Assembly: GCA_020747015.1 (NCBI GenBank) | Contig: JAGTJM010000017.1 | Coordinates: 434,001 to 498,000 of the forward strand | Direction of reading: 5' to 3' | DNA length: 64,000 nucleotides | DNA from: Pyrenochaeta sp. MPI-SDFR-AT-0127 | Lineage: Eukaryota; Ascomycota; Dothideomycetes; Pleosporales; Cucurbitariaceae | In this document: piece by piece, positions 55,149-64,000 of the stretch | How the letters are laid out: each line of letters opens with the position of its first letter | Position numbering within the stretch: the first letter of the stretch is position 1 | Made by a program: the position numbers and the translations under genes | Notes under the pieces: model-generated | What the model was told of the DNA's origin: nothing | Seen by the model: the letters and a program-made list of their open reading frames with translations, nothing else | Database searches by the model: none

Positions 55149-56307
55149 TTACGCCTTCGTGCTGACCCGCCCACGTCCCTTCCCTTTAGCTTTTGCCTTC
55201 CGCGGCTTGACTTCTTCCTCCGACTCGTTTGAGTCACCAATATCCTCCTCACCAAAATCCATTTCTTCGGCGTCATCGTCATCCTTGGTCGTCCTCTTTG
55301 ACTTCGAAGTCTGTTTCTGCTTCTTCCTCGCTGCTGTAGCCTGGAATGCTTCCTCTGGAGGCTCCTCCATAGGCGTCGACCTCTTGCTACCTCGAGACTT
55401 GGGCGCATACTTCGCTTCTAGATTATCGAAGAAATTGCCCGCTCTTGACTTTTGGCGTTGCTGGATAAGGGCTGCAAGGTCTGCCATATCGCCTCCAGCC
55501 TTTTTGCTCTTTGTGCTCTTAGCTTTGCCGTTTGATTTTCCAGCCTGCTTGTCCTCTTTAGCCTGGCGTTTCTCGTAGTCCTCTCGCCTCTTCCGCTCTG
55601 CGTCTTTAGCTTTTTGCCGGGTCTGGTCTGTCTCCTTCGCATATGCAGGGTATGATTCAATTGTCCCTTTCTCAATCTCCTCATCTAGGATTTGTCTGAA
55701 TCGGTCGTCGTCTACCAGAATATCAGACAGCATAACCAGCTCGTATATTGCCTGTAGATTGCCCTTTGTCTTGTTGTACGATTTGATCAAGTCTCGACGC
55801 TCTTCAGCGCCACCCTTGTACTCATTCGACACCTTATTGATGGCATCCTCGGTGACAACATTGTCGAATTGTTCGCGATAGAAACTCAGCCAGTCAAACT
55901 CATCATCATCCTCGAGCGTTTCGGCGGTGCTGCCAGTAAGGTCGTATCGTTTGCGTCGGCGATCGTCTGAGAGAACTGCGTAGGCGAATGCGATTTCTTG
56001 AAATTTCTTGTTCGCGGCATCCTTCTCATCGACTGCAGCCTTGTCTGTAAAGTTATTAGAAATGCGCCGCGAGACAGACATGGTACATACCTGGGTGGTG
56101 CTTCAGAGCGAGCTTGCGATATGCTTTCTTGACATCGTCGGCAGTCGCCTCTTTCTCTAACACCAGCACCTCGTACGGGTCAATGACAGGCGGACCATCC
56201 TCGCCTTCGATGTCTTCCTCAGATTCCTCATCGTTCACGAAGTCGCGCATAGCCTCTGTTTCGCGCTCTTTTGCACTCTTGGGCTGGTTCTTCCTCTGAC
56301 GCGTCAT
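55149..56307 (-). CDS. J-domain (DnaJ) protein, DNAJC9 type
   Basis: Two exons, 56307-56091 and 56044-55149, give 370 residues. The J domain occupies roughly residues 42-110 and contains the HPD tripeptide at 71-73, the Hsp70-activating motif; the 46-nt intron splits the codon of its Asp. Two features fit the DNAJC9 family of nuclear histone chaperones: the DLTGSTAETLEDDDEFDW stretch directly after the J domain, and the conserved block NEYKGGAEERRDLIKSYNKTKGNLQAIYELV. A long Lys/Glu/Ala helical region follows and a Lys/Arg-rich C-terminus with acidic patches, consistent with nuclear location and histone binding. Assignment as DNAJC9-like is from memory of the family; assignment as a J protein is certain. 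Confidence 0.92.
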
Positions 56308-56508
56308 GGTGTTCGAGTTCGGTTTGCGATATGACGGTGAGTTGTAAAATGCAAGATATTACTGTTGTCGAGGACGCGTCGCGTTCGAACGTGCAGTGGT
56401 GGAGTCGGAGTTTAGCCGGAGCTAGCGAAGTGCGCCCCACTTTCTATTCTCTCACTCATGCTAGCCATCAAGGCATCTATCACTTTCACCCCTCTCTTCG
56501 CCACTAAA
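56308..56508. promoter_or_regulatory. Bidirectional promoter, J protein / deaminase
   Basis: Only about 200 bases separate the two divergent start codons, so both genes must be driven from here. No specific factor site can be named. Confidence 0.5.
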
Positions 56509-57075
56509 ATGACCGATGATCTGGGCCCTGTCAGAACATGGGATGGCCCAATTCCGCCAGCTCAAGCACCAGATCCCAGTGACCACATGCAGTACATGCG
56601 TCTCGCCCTGGACCAGGCCCAAGAATCACCACCCAAGCCATCGAACTTTCGAGTGGGAGCATTGCTAGTCGACGCGGATTCTGGAGCCATCTTATCCCGG
56701 GGCTACACATTAGAATGTGAGGGCAACACTCATGCTGAACAATGCTGCATCTTGAAGTTTGCTCAAACACATGATTTGCCTGAAGAGCGGGTTGGGGAAG
56801 CATTACCGCCAAATACAGTCATCTACACTACCATGGAGCCCTGCAATCTCAGACTTAGTGGAAACCTTCCGTGTGCAGATCGCATCATTCGCACGAAAAG
56901 CAAGGAGGGTGAGCAGAGAATCAAGAAGGTGTATCTAGGCGTCAAGGAGCCAGAGAAGTTTGTGGGTGAAAACCAGGGCAGGGCAAAGTTGGAAGAACAT
57001 GGTATTGAATGTGTACATGTACCTGGCCTGGAAGAAAGGATACTGAGCATTGCTACGGCTGGTCATGTGCAGTAG
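56509..57075 (+). CDS. RibD-type cytidine deaminase-fold enzyme (probable DRAP deaminase)
   Basis: Single exon; 188 residues from the ATG at 56509, which has A at -3. An in-frame ATG at 56458 in poor context would add 17 residues. The zinc site is complete: HAE at 75-77 with the catalytic Glu, then PCNLRLSGNLPC with cysteines at 112 and 122. A PC-x8-PC spacing rather than PCxxC is the signature of RibD-type deaminases, which in the riboflavin pathway deaminate the pyrimidine intermediate after GTP ring opening. In Pezizomycotina this step is often done by a short stand-alone enzyme of this size. The role in riboflavin synthesis is inferred from that signature. The length suggests a complete protein. 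It is divergent with the J protein gene. Confidence 0.85.
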   Translation: MTDDLGPVRTWDGPIPPAQAPDPSDHMQYMRLALDQAQESPPKPSNFRVGALLVDADSGAILSRGYTLECEGNTHAEQCCILKFAQTHDLPEERVGEALPPNTVIYTTMEPCNLRLSGNLPCADRIIRTKSKEGEQRIKKVYLGVKEPEKFVGENQGRAKLEEHGIECVHVPGLEERILSIATAGHVQ

Positions 57076-57374
57076 TATATCTAGATTCATTATTTGTGAA
57101 TATATGAGAGGCTGCAAAGTAAGTATATACATTGTGTGAGACCGCTATGGGGTATGGAAGACAAATGAAAATAATGGAGATTCTCTCTCCCAGAAGTTGA
57201 ACTGCGCTACGGACACCGATAGCCGACCTGTCTCTTCAGAGTGGAACTCTCAGCACCTCTTCCTGCCCGGCATCATGCGGTTGCGACGCTTCTGAACGGG
57301 GTATAAGGATCAATATCAAGGGCCATCGTAATCAATTAGTGCGACCAGCGCGCGCATACCAATGCTCATATCGA

Positions 57375-58076
57375 TCATGCCATGTCAGCACTTTTCGCCG
57401 CTGACTTAGCTGCTGGAGTCTCGGTTGCACCCTCAGTCGCTCTCTCTGTTGCCCTTTCTGTCACTCTCGCCTCGCCCCTCATCTCCTCCAACTCTACATC
57501 GTTCGTATCTTTCATCTGCTTGAACTTCTTCCGGTCCTTGCCCTTGCCGTTACCGTGGCTCTTCATCTTCAGACCCATCTCGTACTTGAAGCGCTTCCAC
57601 CTCGTCTTCCGGATTTCTGAAGGTTTCACGCTGCCCACAGGACGGACATATGCTTTCTTTGGTGGTGCTGGCGCCGTTAGTGCTGTTGATGCCTTCTGCG
57701 CAGTTTCCATGGTCTTTTGGTCCGCTGCGTCATACTCAATTGCTGTAGGGCTAACTGCCAGAAGGGAGATGAAGAGGGACGCAAAGCGGCTTTGATGCTT
57801 TGTCACCGGCGCTGAAGTTGTTGTTATTGAAGGATCAGAGGGATCTCGTTTGTCCGCCGTATTCAGTCTTGGTTTTTGTGTTGTCGTGGCGCGTGGTTTA
57901 GAAGACGAATTTGTCCATGTCTGCGATTTGAACGTGACCTTTGGTTTTGAAGAAGATGCCTTGTGCTTCGAGTTTGTCTTCGTTTTCGAACCGCCTTGCG
58001 CGTCAGAATCAGTCAACGCACGAGATGGGTTGCTGGCTGTCATTTCTGAAGCGCGTCGAGAAAATGTTCGCAGCAT
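57375..58076 (-). CDS. Basic, Ser/Thr-rich hypothetical protein
   Basis: Single exon of 233 residues from the ATG at 58076; the open frame extends upstream only to a TTG. The first ~110 residues are Ser/Thr/Lys-rich and look disordered. At ~115-175 there is a more ordered segment, with SRFASLFISLLAVSPTAIEYDAAD and PVGSVKPSEIRKTRWKRFKYEMG. Lys-rich text follows. The end is a run of imperfect short repeats (TERATERATEGATE, then AAKSAAKS). The N-terminus MLRTFSRRAS is arginine-rich without acidic residues, which could be a mitochondrial targeting sequence. No family is recognised. Confidence 0.55.
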   Translation of the reverse strand: MLRTFSRRASEMTASNPSRALTDSDAQGGSKTKTNSKHKASSSKPKVTFKSQTWTNSSSKPRATTTQKPRLNTADKRDPSDPSITTTSAPVTKHQSRFASLFISLLAVSPTAIEYDAADQKTMETAQKASTALTAPAPPKKAYVRPVGSVKPSEIRKTRWKRFKYEMGLKMKSHGNGKGKDRKKFKQMKDTNDVELEEMRGEARVTERATERATEGATETPAAKSAAKSADMA

Positions 58077-59283
58077 AGTCTGTCGAAATGGAAATTGTCG
58101 CAATCCTCAAAACCTTAGAGAGCGCAAACAAGGCGGGCTGATCCCACAGATATACCCAAACCCACGGTGCTGGCCTCTAGGCCCACGGTCACTGGTCTAG
58201 GAGTGACCGAAGCTGAATCGCTTAAGAGAATGGCTGTACCGAAGGCTTGCAGCAACCACAACTCTATAATTGCGTGGCTGCTGAACCACCGCCTCATGTC
58301 AGTGCCGGGGCTTCAGCCTTTGTTGTGCACTCGCCGAGAGAAACAATCTCTTCAGTTACTCTCGCTACATGAGGCGTCCAACCAACCGCAGCGAGATTGC
58401 ACGCGAGACTGTACGGCGGCGGCTCGAGCCCTGCAAAATCCACCTGCACGCCTGGAGGAAGTAGTGGCGGTCGAGAGACCATTCAGCCCTGCCCAAGCGG
58501 GCAAGGCGAGGATGAGCTGTGCCTGTCAGCCAATGTGTGCTGCTCTAATCGTCCACTTTCGGACGCCCCTCGATGCACTTCTTCGCTGAATAGCCCTATG
58601 CAGAGGGAGCCAAGCAATCCTGGCTGGCTGTCCCGGACGCCCTGAGTCGCGCACAGCCCCATACCCGCGAAAATAGCACCTTGGCTTCAGCTGTGCCGTG
58701 ATCTCGAAGCCCAGAACATGAAAACAATCCAACGGTGGAGTGAGACGTAAGCAATCGTGCATAAGAGAAGGATTCGTTATAAGGATTGCTGCCGCACAGG
58801 CGGTCTTTGGTGGTGCATGGGTTTTGCAGGATTGCTGAGGATGCTCGCGAAAAAGATTCGAGGTTGGAGCATTTCAGCCCTGCGAAGCCAAGGTAGAAAG
58901 CATTCCAGCGACGACCATCGACAACATGGTCGCAAAATGCGAACAACGGTCTTGAAGTCCAGATATGTGGAAATGCCATTTCCGATCCCGCACCCCACAT
59001 TGTCCCACTAGATTGGACCCTCGACCATTGCTCCGGACAATGGCGTCATGACTTTTGATCATCCAACAGTCCAAACGCGTGCTATGTATGATGAACTGTG
59101 ACGCGTAGAAAACTATTCAATTGGATAAAGAACGCCCGTTGATCATACTCGAGATATATAGTATACCGTATGAAGCTTTCTTGTACCAATATGCGTCCAT
59201 TTGCCTTCCAGACTTGCAGTAAATCTTTAAGATCTCTCACCCAGCCAGCATTTAAGCACATACCAAGACAAGGTATAGCAAAT
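58077..59283. other. Intergenic region
   Basis: 1.2 kb of moderate GC content between a minus-strand and a plus-strand gene. Several long overlapping frames exist on both strands (for example 58167-58589 plus and 58596-59000 minus), but they have no domain, no splice structure and odd composition, so I do not call them genes. Promoters of both neighbours should lie here. Confidence 0.4.
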
Positions 59284-60053
59284 ATGTCTACAGGTAGTTC
59301 TTGCACCGCCACTTAGTACTACTAAATGTTAATCAATATGCCGGGGCAGCCCCGTCCTCAAGCCTCAATATCGAGACCAAAAACATCACAACCGCTCCTG
59401 GCATAAAGTTATCACACGAACAACAAACAATCGTAGGCTCCGTACTCGACCTCTTCGCAGGTCGCCCCTCGCTGCCCAAGCTCGCTCTCTGGCGCGACGA
59501 CGCTACATTCACCGACCCTCTTACAATCGCAACCGGTCGCGACCGCTACGCTGCACAGTGGTACGGACTGCAGTCCGCTTTCTCTGAGATCGAGAGATTG
59601 CACCACGAAGTCAAGGATGCTGGAAATCCGATATTGGTGGATTTGAGGTCGAGATATGTTATCAAGGGCATCAACAAGGAACAGACGATTCAGAGTGTTG
59701 TTGCGATCCACCTCGATGACCAGGGCAAGATTGCCAAAGTGGAGGATAAATGGAATGGGAAGCTGCCCGATGGCGCGATTTCAAATGTGAGTTCGATCTT
59801 CCAGTTACTCAACCCATTCTGGTGGTTGCGATACTGGATGGCCTGGACATTTTGGCTGTGGAGCTTTATGTGGGAGACTAGGATCTGGAGGGTGGGTGTT
59901 TTCCCACACGCCAATGGTTTGCGAGAGGATGTTGATTGGACCCGTTTACTGACTATTACTGTCAAGGCTTTTCGACATCTCAACGCCGTCACCGTACCCA
60001 AGATGATAAGTGTCCCGAAGAATGAAGAGGAAGATGCGAAAAGAGGCAACTAG
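59284..60053 (+). CDS. NTF2/SnoaL-like protein with C-terminal hydrophobic segment
   Basis: Two exons, 59284-59293 (ten bases, encoding MST plus one base) and 59350-60053, give 237 residues. The long frame lacks an ATG at its start, and this 56-nt intron gives a clean N-terminus. Residues ~25-150 follow a SnoaL/NTF2-like pattern: LALWRDDATFTDPLTIATGRDRY is the typical helix with W and D and the loop before the beta sheet, and VAIHLDDQGKIAKVEDKWNG is the typical final strand pair. Residues ~160-195 are very Trp-rich and hydrophobic (NPFWWLRYWMAWTFWLWSFMW), probably membrane-associated. Function is unknown for this fungal family. The micro-exon start is the uncertain part. Confidence 0.73.
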
Positions 60054-60179
60054 TGGTATCTTGTTGTGAAATGAATCCAGAATCTAATAACCTGTAGCAT
60101 ACATGTGCTCGTTAATCGTAACATCATAAAGGAAATTGAACCATCCCAACACCTGAGAAAAGTGTAACCGAAGTCACAG

Positions 60180-60840
60180 TCACTGCCTGTTGAACATGCG
60201 TCCAAGTGCCAAATGCAGGACTAGTGCGACTACAGTCATTCCTGTGGCTATTGTCTTCAGGCTCGGGGTACCCTCGCTCACAATGAGTATTGTGCCACAT
60301 TGGCCTTCCGCTGCCCGTGGTAGACCAGGCCCATCCATTGTAATCGTTGCGCAAAAGCCTCCTTGTGCAGGGTTGGGCTTGTTATAGACGGTTGTCTGGG
60401 GCGGTTGCGCATACACCACCGCTGTCTGCTGTTGAGAGTATACGGTAACTGTGGTGACCTGCGCAACGTTCACGGTTCCGCCACATGAGTTACCGCTTGG
60501 ACAGCAGCCAATAAGTCCACCTGAGTTGCCTGGAATCGCGCAGACATAGTTTGCAGGACAGCACCTGCACATGTTTAGCCCATGTTGAGCGTGCTGCAGT
60601 TGCCTCGACTTACCAGCTGGGCTGATTGACGTTACTACAGCTGACTGATGCAGAAGCAGGACACCAGTTGCTGTCCTGAGCGACAATCTGTTCGCCATTG
60701 GGATTTACGATGTAGACAGCACCAGAGAACGGCGCATTGTTCGTAAGCTGCTGCGCAAAAGCTTCCGGTCTAGCTATAGGCTCTGCGACACTGAAGGTGA
60801 GAAATGGCAAGGCCAAACTCCACGGCGCAAAGAGTCGCAT
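60180..60840 (-). CDS. GPI-anchored cysteine-rich wall protein
   Basis: Two exons, 60840-60614 and 60564-60180, give 203 residues. A signal peptide (~1-19) is followed by a mature part with about ten cysteines, mostly clustered around residues 60-105: WCPASASVSC, WCCPANYVC, GCCPSGNSC. The double-Cys CCP pattern occurs in many uncharacterised fungal surface proteins. A Thr/Gln/Val/Tyr-rich linker comes next. The C-terminal ~25 residues are hydrophobic (TGMTVVALVLHLAL) with a short basic tail, as for GPI attachment. The intron splits the Trp codon of the first CCP motif. Likely a cell-wall or plasma-membrane surface protein; no enzymatic motif. Confidence 0.77.
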
Positions 60841-61621
60841 ATTCGTAGCAATTACAAGGCTGGTGGAATAGAAAGCCGAATCAAAGGAGCTCGAACGAGA
60901 TAACGAGGAGCGCTGAGCGACGCTGGTGATGACCTGGTTAGTATTACTGCAGAAAAGGAAGAGCTCTGCCTCGAGCAGAGGAAGGAAACGTGAGAGCGGT
61001 CATCCGACACGATTATGAGCCACCGCCCTGCCTTATGACCTTGTTCAGAGCTCCAAGGAATCTCGTGGGCAAGCTGGGATAGCTCTAAGCTGGCTGCAGG
61101 ACAGGCTAGCTCATCGTGGACAGCTCCAGGGTAGGCCGGTGGGGTATGCGCATCATCGGCATTCTTGGAACGACAGAGCTCATGCTCACGGCAGTGTCAT
61201 CCGATCTCGTTGCTTGTTCACAGGCGGGCAGATGTGAATGATGGCACAACAGCGGTGTTGAGGTGTGATGTAGCTTTGCTGGCATGGGCAAACCCAGATG
61301 TGAAGCTTGCTGCCCCTCCCTCGAGGTACCTGCTGGCAGCCTTGGATAGGGCAAGGTTATTGATTGCCAGCACCGCACGACCTTGATTGCTCCTTGCAAA
61401 AAAAGAAGAATGCCTCACTCTTGGAAGCGGCTCTTCCGGATGCGCACGATGATGGCATGGTTTTGGTGTATGCACGTCTTGCATGGAACCCCATCATTCC
61501 GAGTCATTGGAACTCGAAAAGTCCCGTGCCAAGGGTGCACGTGATAGCGCATTGCGCCGCTATCCTGCGACGCGTCTTCTCCGCTTTCATCCCACTTCAG
61601 GCCTCGTCGACACAACATGAT
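60841..61621. other. Divergent intergenic region
   Basis: Promoters of the wall protein and of STN1 lie here. The plus frame is open from 61364 into STN1, but its sequence does not look like part of the protein. No other gene supported. Confidence 0.45.
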
Positions 61622-62448
61622 ATGTCAACGCAACAACCAGCGCGTCCGTACCGACAGTATCCAGCATACTATTTCCGGGCATCGCCCACATACGATGCCT
61701 GGGTGAAGCTCACCATTGCCGATGTCCAAGCTCTTCGATCTGAGCCCGAGTTCCAAGGTATCGCATTCGATAACGTCTTAATTAAAAGCATGACTGACGC
61801 AGACGAGTAGCACAGCACATATATTTTCACCTCAACCATCCCATTCGATTTATCCGTCTTGTTGGCGTCATCGTAGCTATTGATGACATCAACGCCAAAT
61901 ACAGCGCGGTCACTATCGATGATGGGAGCGGCGCAACTATCGAGCTAAAAATCGATCGAATCCCTGCGGAGGATTACAATCCTGTAGACTCAGCATCGAA
62001 CACAGTCATCGACAATGTAAACATCATCAGCCAGCTGGGCGTTTTTGAGGTTCTCGTTGATCGCACGAGGTTGGACATTGGCATGGTCATAAAGGCAAAA
62101 GGTATCATCTCTGTATTCAGGAGCACCAAGCAACTGGATCTCAAAAGAATATGGATAGTTACTACAACAAACGAAGAAGCGCAGACTTGGGCAGAGACTG
62201 CCGCCTTCAAGCAGGACATCTTGTCAGCACCCTGGTATCTCAGTTCGATGGAACGCAAGAAGATTAAGAGCAAGATCAAAGCAGAGAAGAGGAGATTGCA
62301 AGACTATGAGAGACGTAGAGCAGAGCATGAGGCTAAGAAAATTGAGCAGAAGGAGGCTCTCGAAGCGCATATGGCACGGAGGGAGGCGAAGCTCGAGATG
62401 CGCCGGCGTAAGGAGGAGGCCATGATGAATTCTGGTGCGTTGAAATAG
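61622..62448 (+). CDS. STN1: Telomere-capping CST complex subunit Stn1
   Basis: Two exons, 61622-61757 and 61811-62448, give 257 residues. Stn1 is the middle subunit of CST (Cdc13/Stn1/Ten1), which binds telomeric single-stranded DNA and regulates end protection and fill-in. The N-terminus has YPAYYFRASPTYDAWVKL, typical of fungal Stn1. The OB fold begins with YFHLNHPIRFIRLVGVIVAI and continues with DGSGATIELKI and a later strand near VIKAKGIISVF (about 44-155). A long Lys/Arg/Glu coiled coil ends the protein. The acceptor is ambiguous between GAG and TAG four bases apart; both keep the frame and differ by one residue. The C-terminal winged-helix part of yeast Stn1 is absent, as in S. pombe and other short forms. 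Confidence 0.9.
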
Positions 62449-62902
62449 TTTGATCGTTCTACTTTGCATAGCCGAAGTCTTTGTTGCTGTTATCGAAGGC
62501 TTGAAATGACGCGGAGATGCACTATGTAAATTCGCGTTTAATGTTAAGCTAGTCTGTTATCGAGATAAAATAGTCTACTACGTTAGTGTAGACTGTCTCA
62601 ACAGACTAGCTGTATTCTATGAGAAATTCGCGCTGAGAAGCTTCTGATAGCATACTTAGGATTCCGACTACTTTCTCACGTTAGTTCTCGGATCTATTAT
62701 CTTTAATACAATACAAGATATGACGCATCTGGCTAGTTCTGAAACTAAAGCATGTATATAATAAAAAACAAAAAATATAATAATCAGCTTATATTACTAT
62801 AACTAGATCCTATTTCTCGTTTTATTAGCTCAATCTGGCCGAACAGTAGAACCTGTTCGATGTTTACCAGCAAGAACTGCAGCTCGGCCGTCCTAATCAA
62901 GT
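62449..62902. other. AT-rich spacer with a palindromic element
   Basis: Convergent spacer between STN1 and the aminotransferase. It holds the palindromic element listed separately and presumably the two terminators. Confidence 0.45.
62528..62632. repeat. Palindromic element flanked by a 9-bp direct repeat
   Basis: AAATTCGCG occurs at 62528-62536 and again at 62624-62632. Between them lie perfect 12-bp inverted arms AGCTAGTCTGTT (62547-62558) and its complement (62600-62611), and inside these a second 7-bp pair (62572-62578, 62588-62594). The whole looks like a short miniature inverted-repeat transposable element with a 9-bp target duplication, a length typical of Mutator-like transposases. 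The arms do not reach the direct repeats exactly, so a regulatory hairpin is an alternative. Confidence 0.5.
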
Positions 62903-64000
62903 CTACCAGCCGTTGGCTTCAATGGATTCCAAGCATTTGATCAACCTCTGAAGTCCTATAATTAAAGCCTGCTCTTCAACGGCGAAGCTGATGCGAAACC
63001 AACCCAGTTCTTCCGTAGAGAAACCGCTTCCGAGGGCAATACCGACGCCTGCTGCAAGACAGCGCTTGAAGAGCTTCATTTCGCGATCTCGATGGGTATC
63101 GACCATGGAAGGCACTAATTCTGCATGATCGGGAGCCGCATCATGGGACGATTCTCCATGCAGATAGCGACGTAGGTCGACCCAAATAAAAACACCGGCG
63201 TGTCTACACACAGCGGTTCAGCACCACCCTGTGCAAATATTCATTTAAGGACTCACACGTTGTTGTAGTAAGGAATGTTGAATCGGTCTAAAAATGATCT
63301 CAGGATCGTAAAATGTTTCGCTAACACCTCACGATTCTTGGTTTTGAAGTCGGCCAAGAATTGTTCGTCCTCGAGAATATCTGCCCACATGTCTTGGGTG
63401 ACATAAGGCACCCATCCGAAAACACTGCAAATGTATATGTTACAGCAGTCCAGCATCCATCGAAGAATGTGACTTACCATATGCTAGACACTGCGGCTAT
63501 CAGGCCTTCATTCCTAGAGTGCAGCATACCCAGTCGAAGACCTGTGGCACAAAAATCCTTACCTATTCCGTATGCGACATGAACAAAGTAGTGTTCGATG
63601 CAGTCCTTGAGATCCAATGCCAGAATCGAAGTAAACGGTGTGACAGCGGCAGCCTGTGGGTTGTCGTAGACTGACAAGGCGAAGATCTCGTCGCTGATGA
63701 GGTGTAGATTATTGCGACCACAGAAACGTGCAATCTCTTTAATCGTCTCCTCAGGCTCTTGGACGTCAGTATATACCACTCATATTCAAAGACCGCAGCT
63801 CACATAACATCTTCCTAATGGGTTGTGAGGACTGTAGCACCGTGAGTGAACTCGCACGCGAGATCAAAGTAAATTTGGGACTCGGGTTCTCATACTTGGA
63901 GATCATTACAGCTCGCACTTTCACGCCATCTTGGGTAGCCTGAAAAAGTGCCTTCTCTAATGCTTGCCTGTTCATCTCGGGGTCGAAGACGTCATCTAGG
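62903..64000 (-). CDS. Class I aminotransferase, ACC-synthase-like (5' part outside window)
   Basis: Five exons in the window: to the edge at 64000-63896, 63831-63804, 63755-63478, 63424-63257 and 63203-62903; the N-terminal part lies beyond the right edge. It is a fold-type I PLP enzyme of the 1-aminocyclopropane-1-carboxylate synthase-like group. Visible landmarks: NPHNPLGRCY (PLP-side Asn), HLISDEIFALSVY (Asp and Tyr of the cofactor site), and YGIGKDFCATGLRLGML with the Schiff-base Lys and the following Arg. The C-terminal domain starts near HAGVFIWVDLRRYL and ends after GWFRISFAV. In fungi most such enzymes are not ethylene-forming; they serve diverse amino acid conversions. The 28-base exon is bounded by an unusual GAG-type acceptor in the next intron. 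Confidence 0.88.

Noticed and set aside
56458..56508. Upstream start of the RibD-type deaminase as a mitochondrial presequence
   Set aside because: Poor initiation context and too few basic residues; the ATG at 56509 has the better context and fits the family N-terminus.
58167..59000. Overlapping frames of 130-140 codons on both strands
   Set aside because: Expected by chance at this GC content; no motif, splice sites or conserved text.
1..64000. A biosynthetic gene cluster or CRISPR-like array
   Set aside because: No polyketide, peptide or terpene synthase core gene is present, and no regularly spaced repeats of array type were seen.

Overview
The window is nuclear DNA of a filamentous ascomycete (Pezizomycotina; a dothideomycete-like fungus would fit, but I cannot fix the class). 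The evidence is many 46-100 nt GT-AG introns, a secreted AA9 copper monooxygenase, a large CorA-type transporter, RAVE subunit Rav1, PRMT3, Stn1, GPI-anchored and small secreted proteins, and relic elements whose stop codons look like C-to-T mutation at CpA (RIP, repeat-induced point mutation). I assembled exons by hand from splice signals, reading phase and family conservation, so individual junctions are predictions.

Layout. 0-14 kb: an AA9 LPMO, a decayed LINE retrotransposon, an eight-exon secreted metallo-beta-lactamase-fold hydrolase, a pirin, a membrane-anchored protein of unknown function, a small secreted protein and a glyoxalase-like protein, separated by long AT-rich gaps. 14.8-22.9 kb: a 2035-residue CorA-like membrane protein, tail to tail with a DOMON/cytochrome b561 protein. 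22.9-30 kb: a relic-rich stretch with a GC-richer empty block, a broken unknown gene, one intact AIG1-like GTPase, a broken nucleoside-phosphorylase-domain gene, a DUF3597-like remnant and a zinc-knuckle scrap. 29.9-41 kb: an AT-rich accessory island of orphan minus-strand genes. Two neighbours share a 53-residue repeat, one orphan has a Cys/His-rich tail and one has a Myb/SANT-like patch; an amino acid permease lies among them.

42.9-64 kb is a conserved housekeeping block: Rav1 (V-ATPase assembly), PRMT3 (ribosome-associated arginine methylation), two orphans, a small basic Ser/Thr-rich protein, a DNAJC9-type J protein divergent from a RibD-type (riboflavin pathway) deaminase, an NTF2/SnoaL-like protein, a GPI-anchored cysteine-rich wall protein, Stn1 (telomere capping), a small palindromic element with a 9-bp flanking repeat, and an ACC-synthase-like aminotransferase cut by the right edge.

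I see no secondary-metabolite cluster, CRISPR array, rRNA or convincing tRNA. The most novel-looking item is the pair of adjacent orphan genes at 31.9-34.6 kb: one is built almost entirely of a 53-residue tandem repeat, and the other ends with one copy of it.
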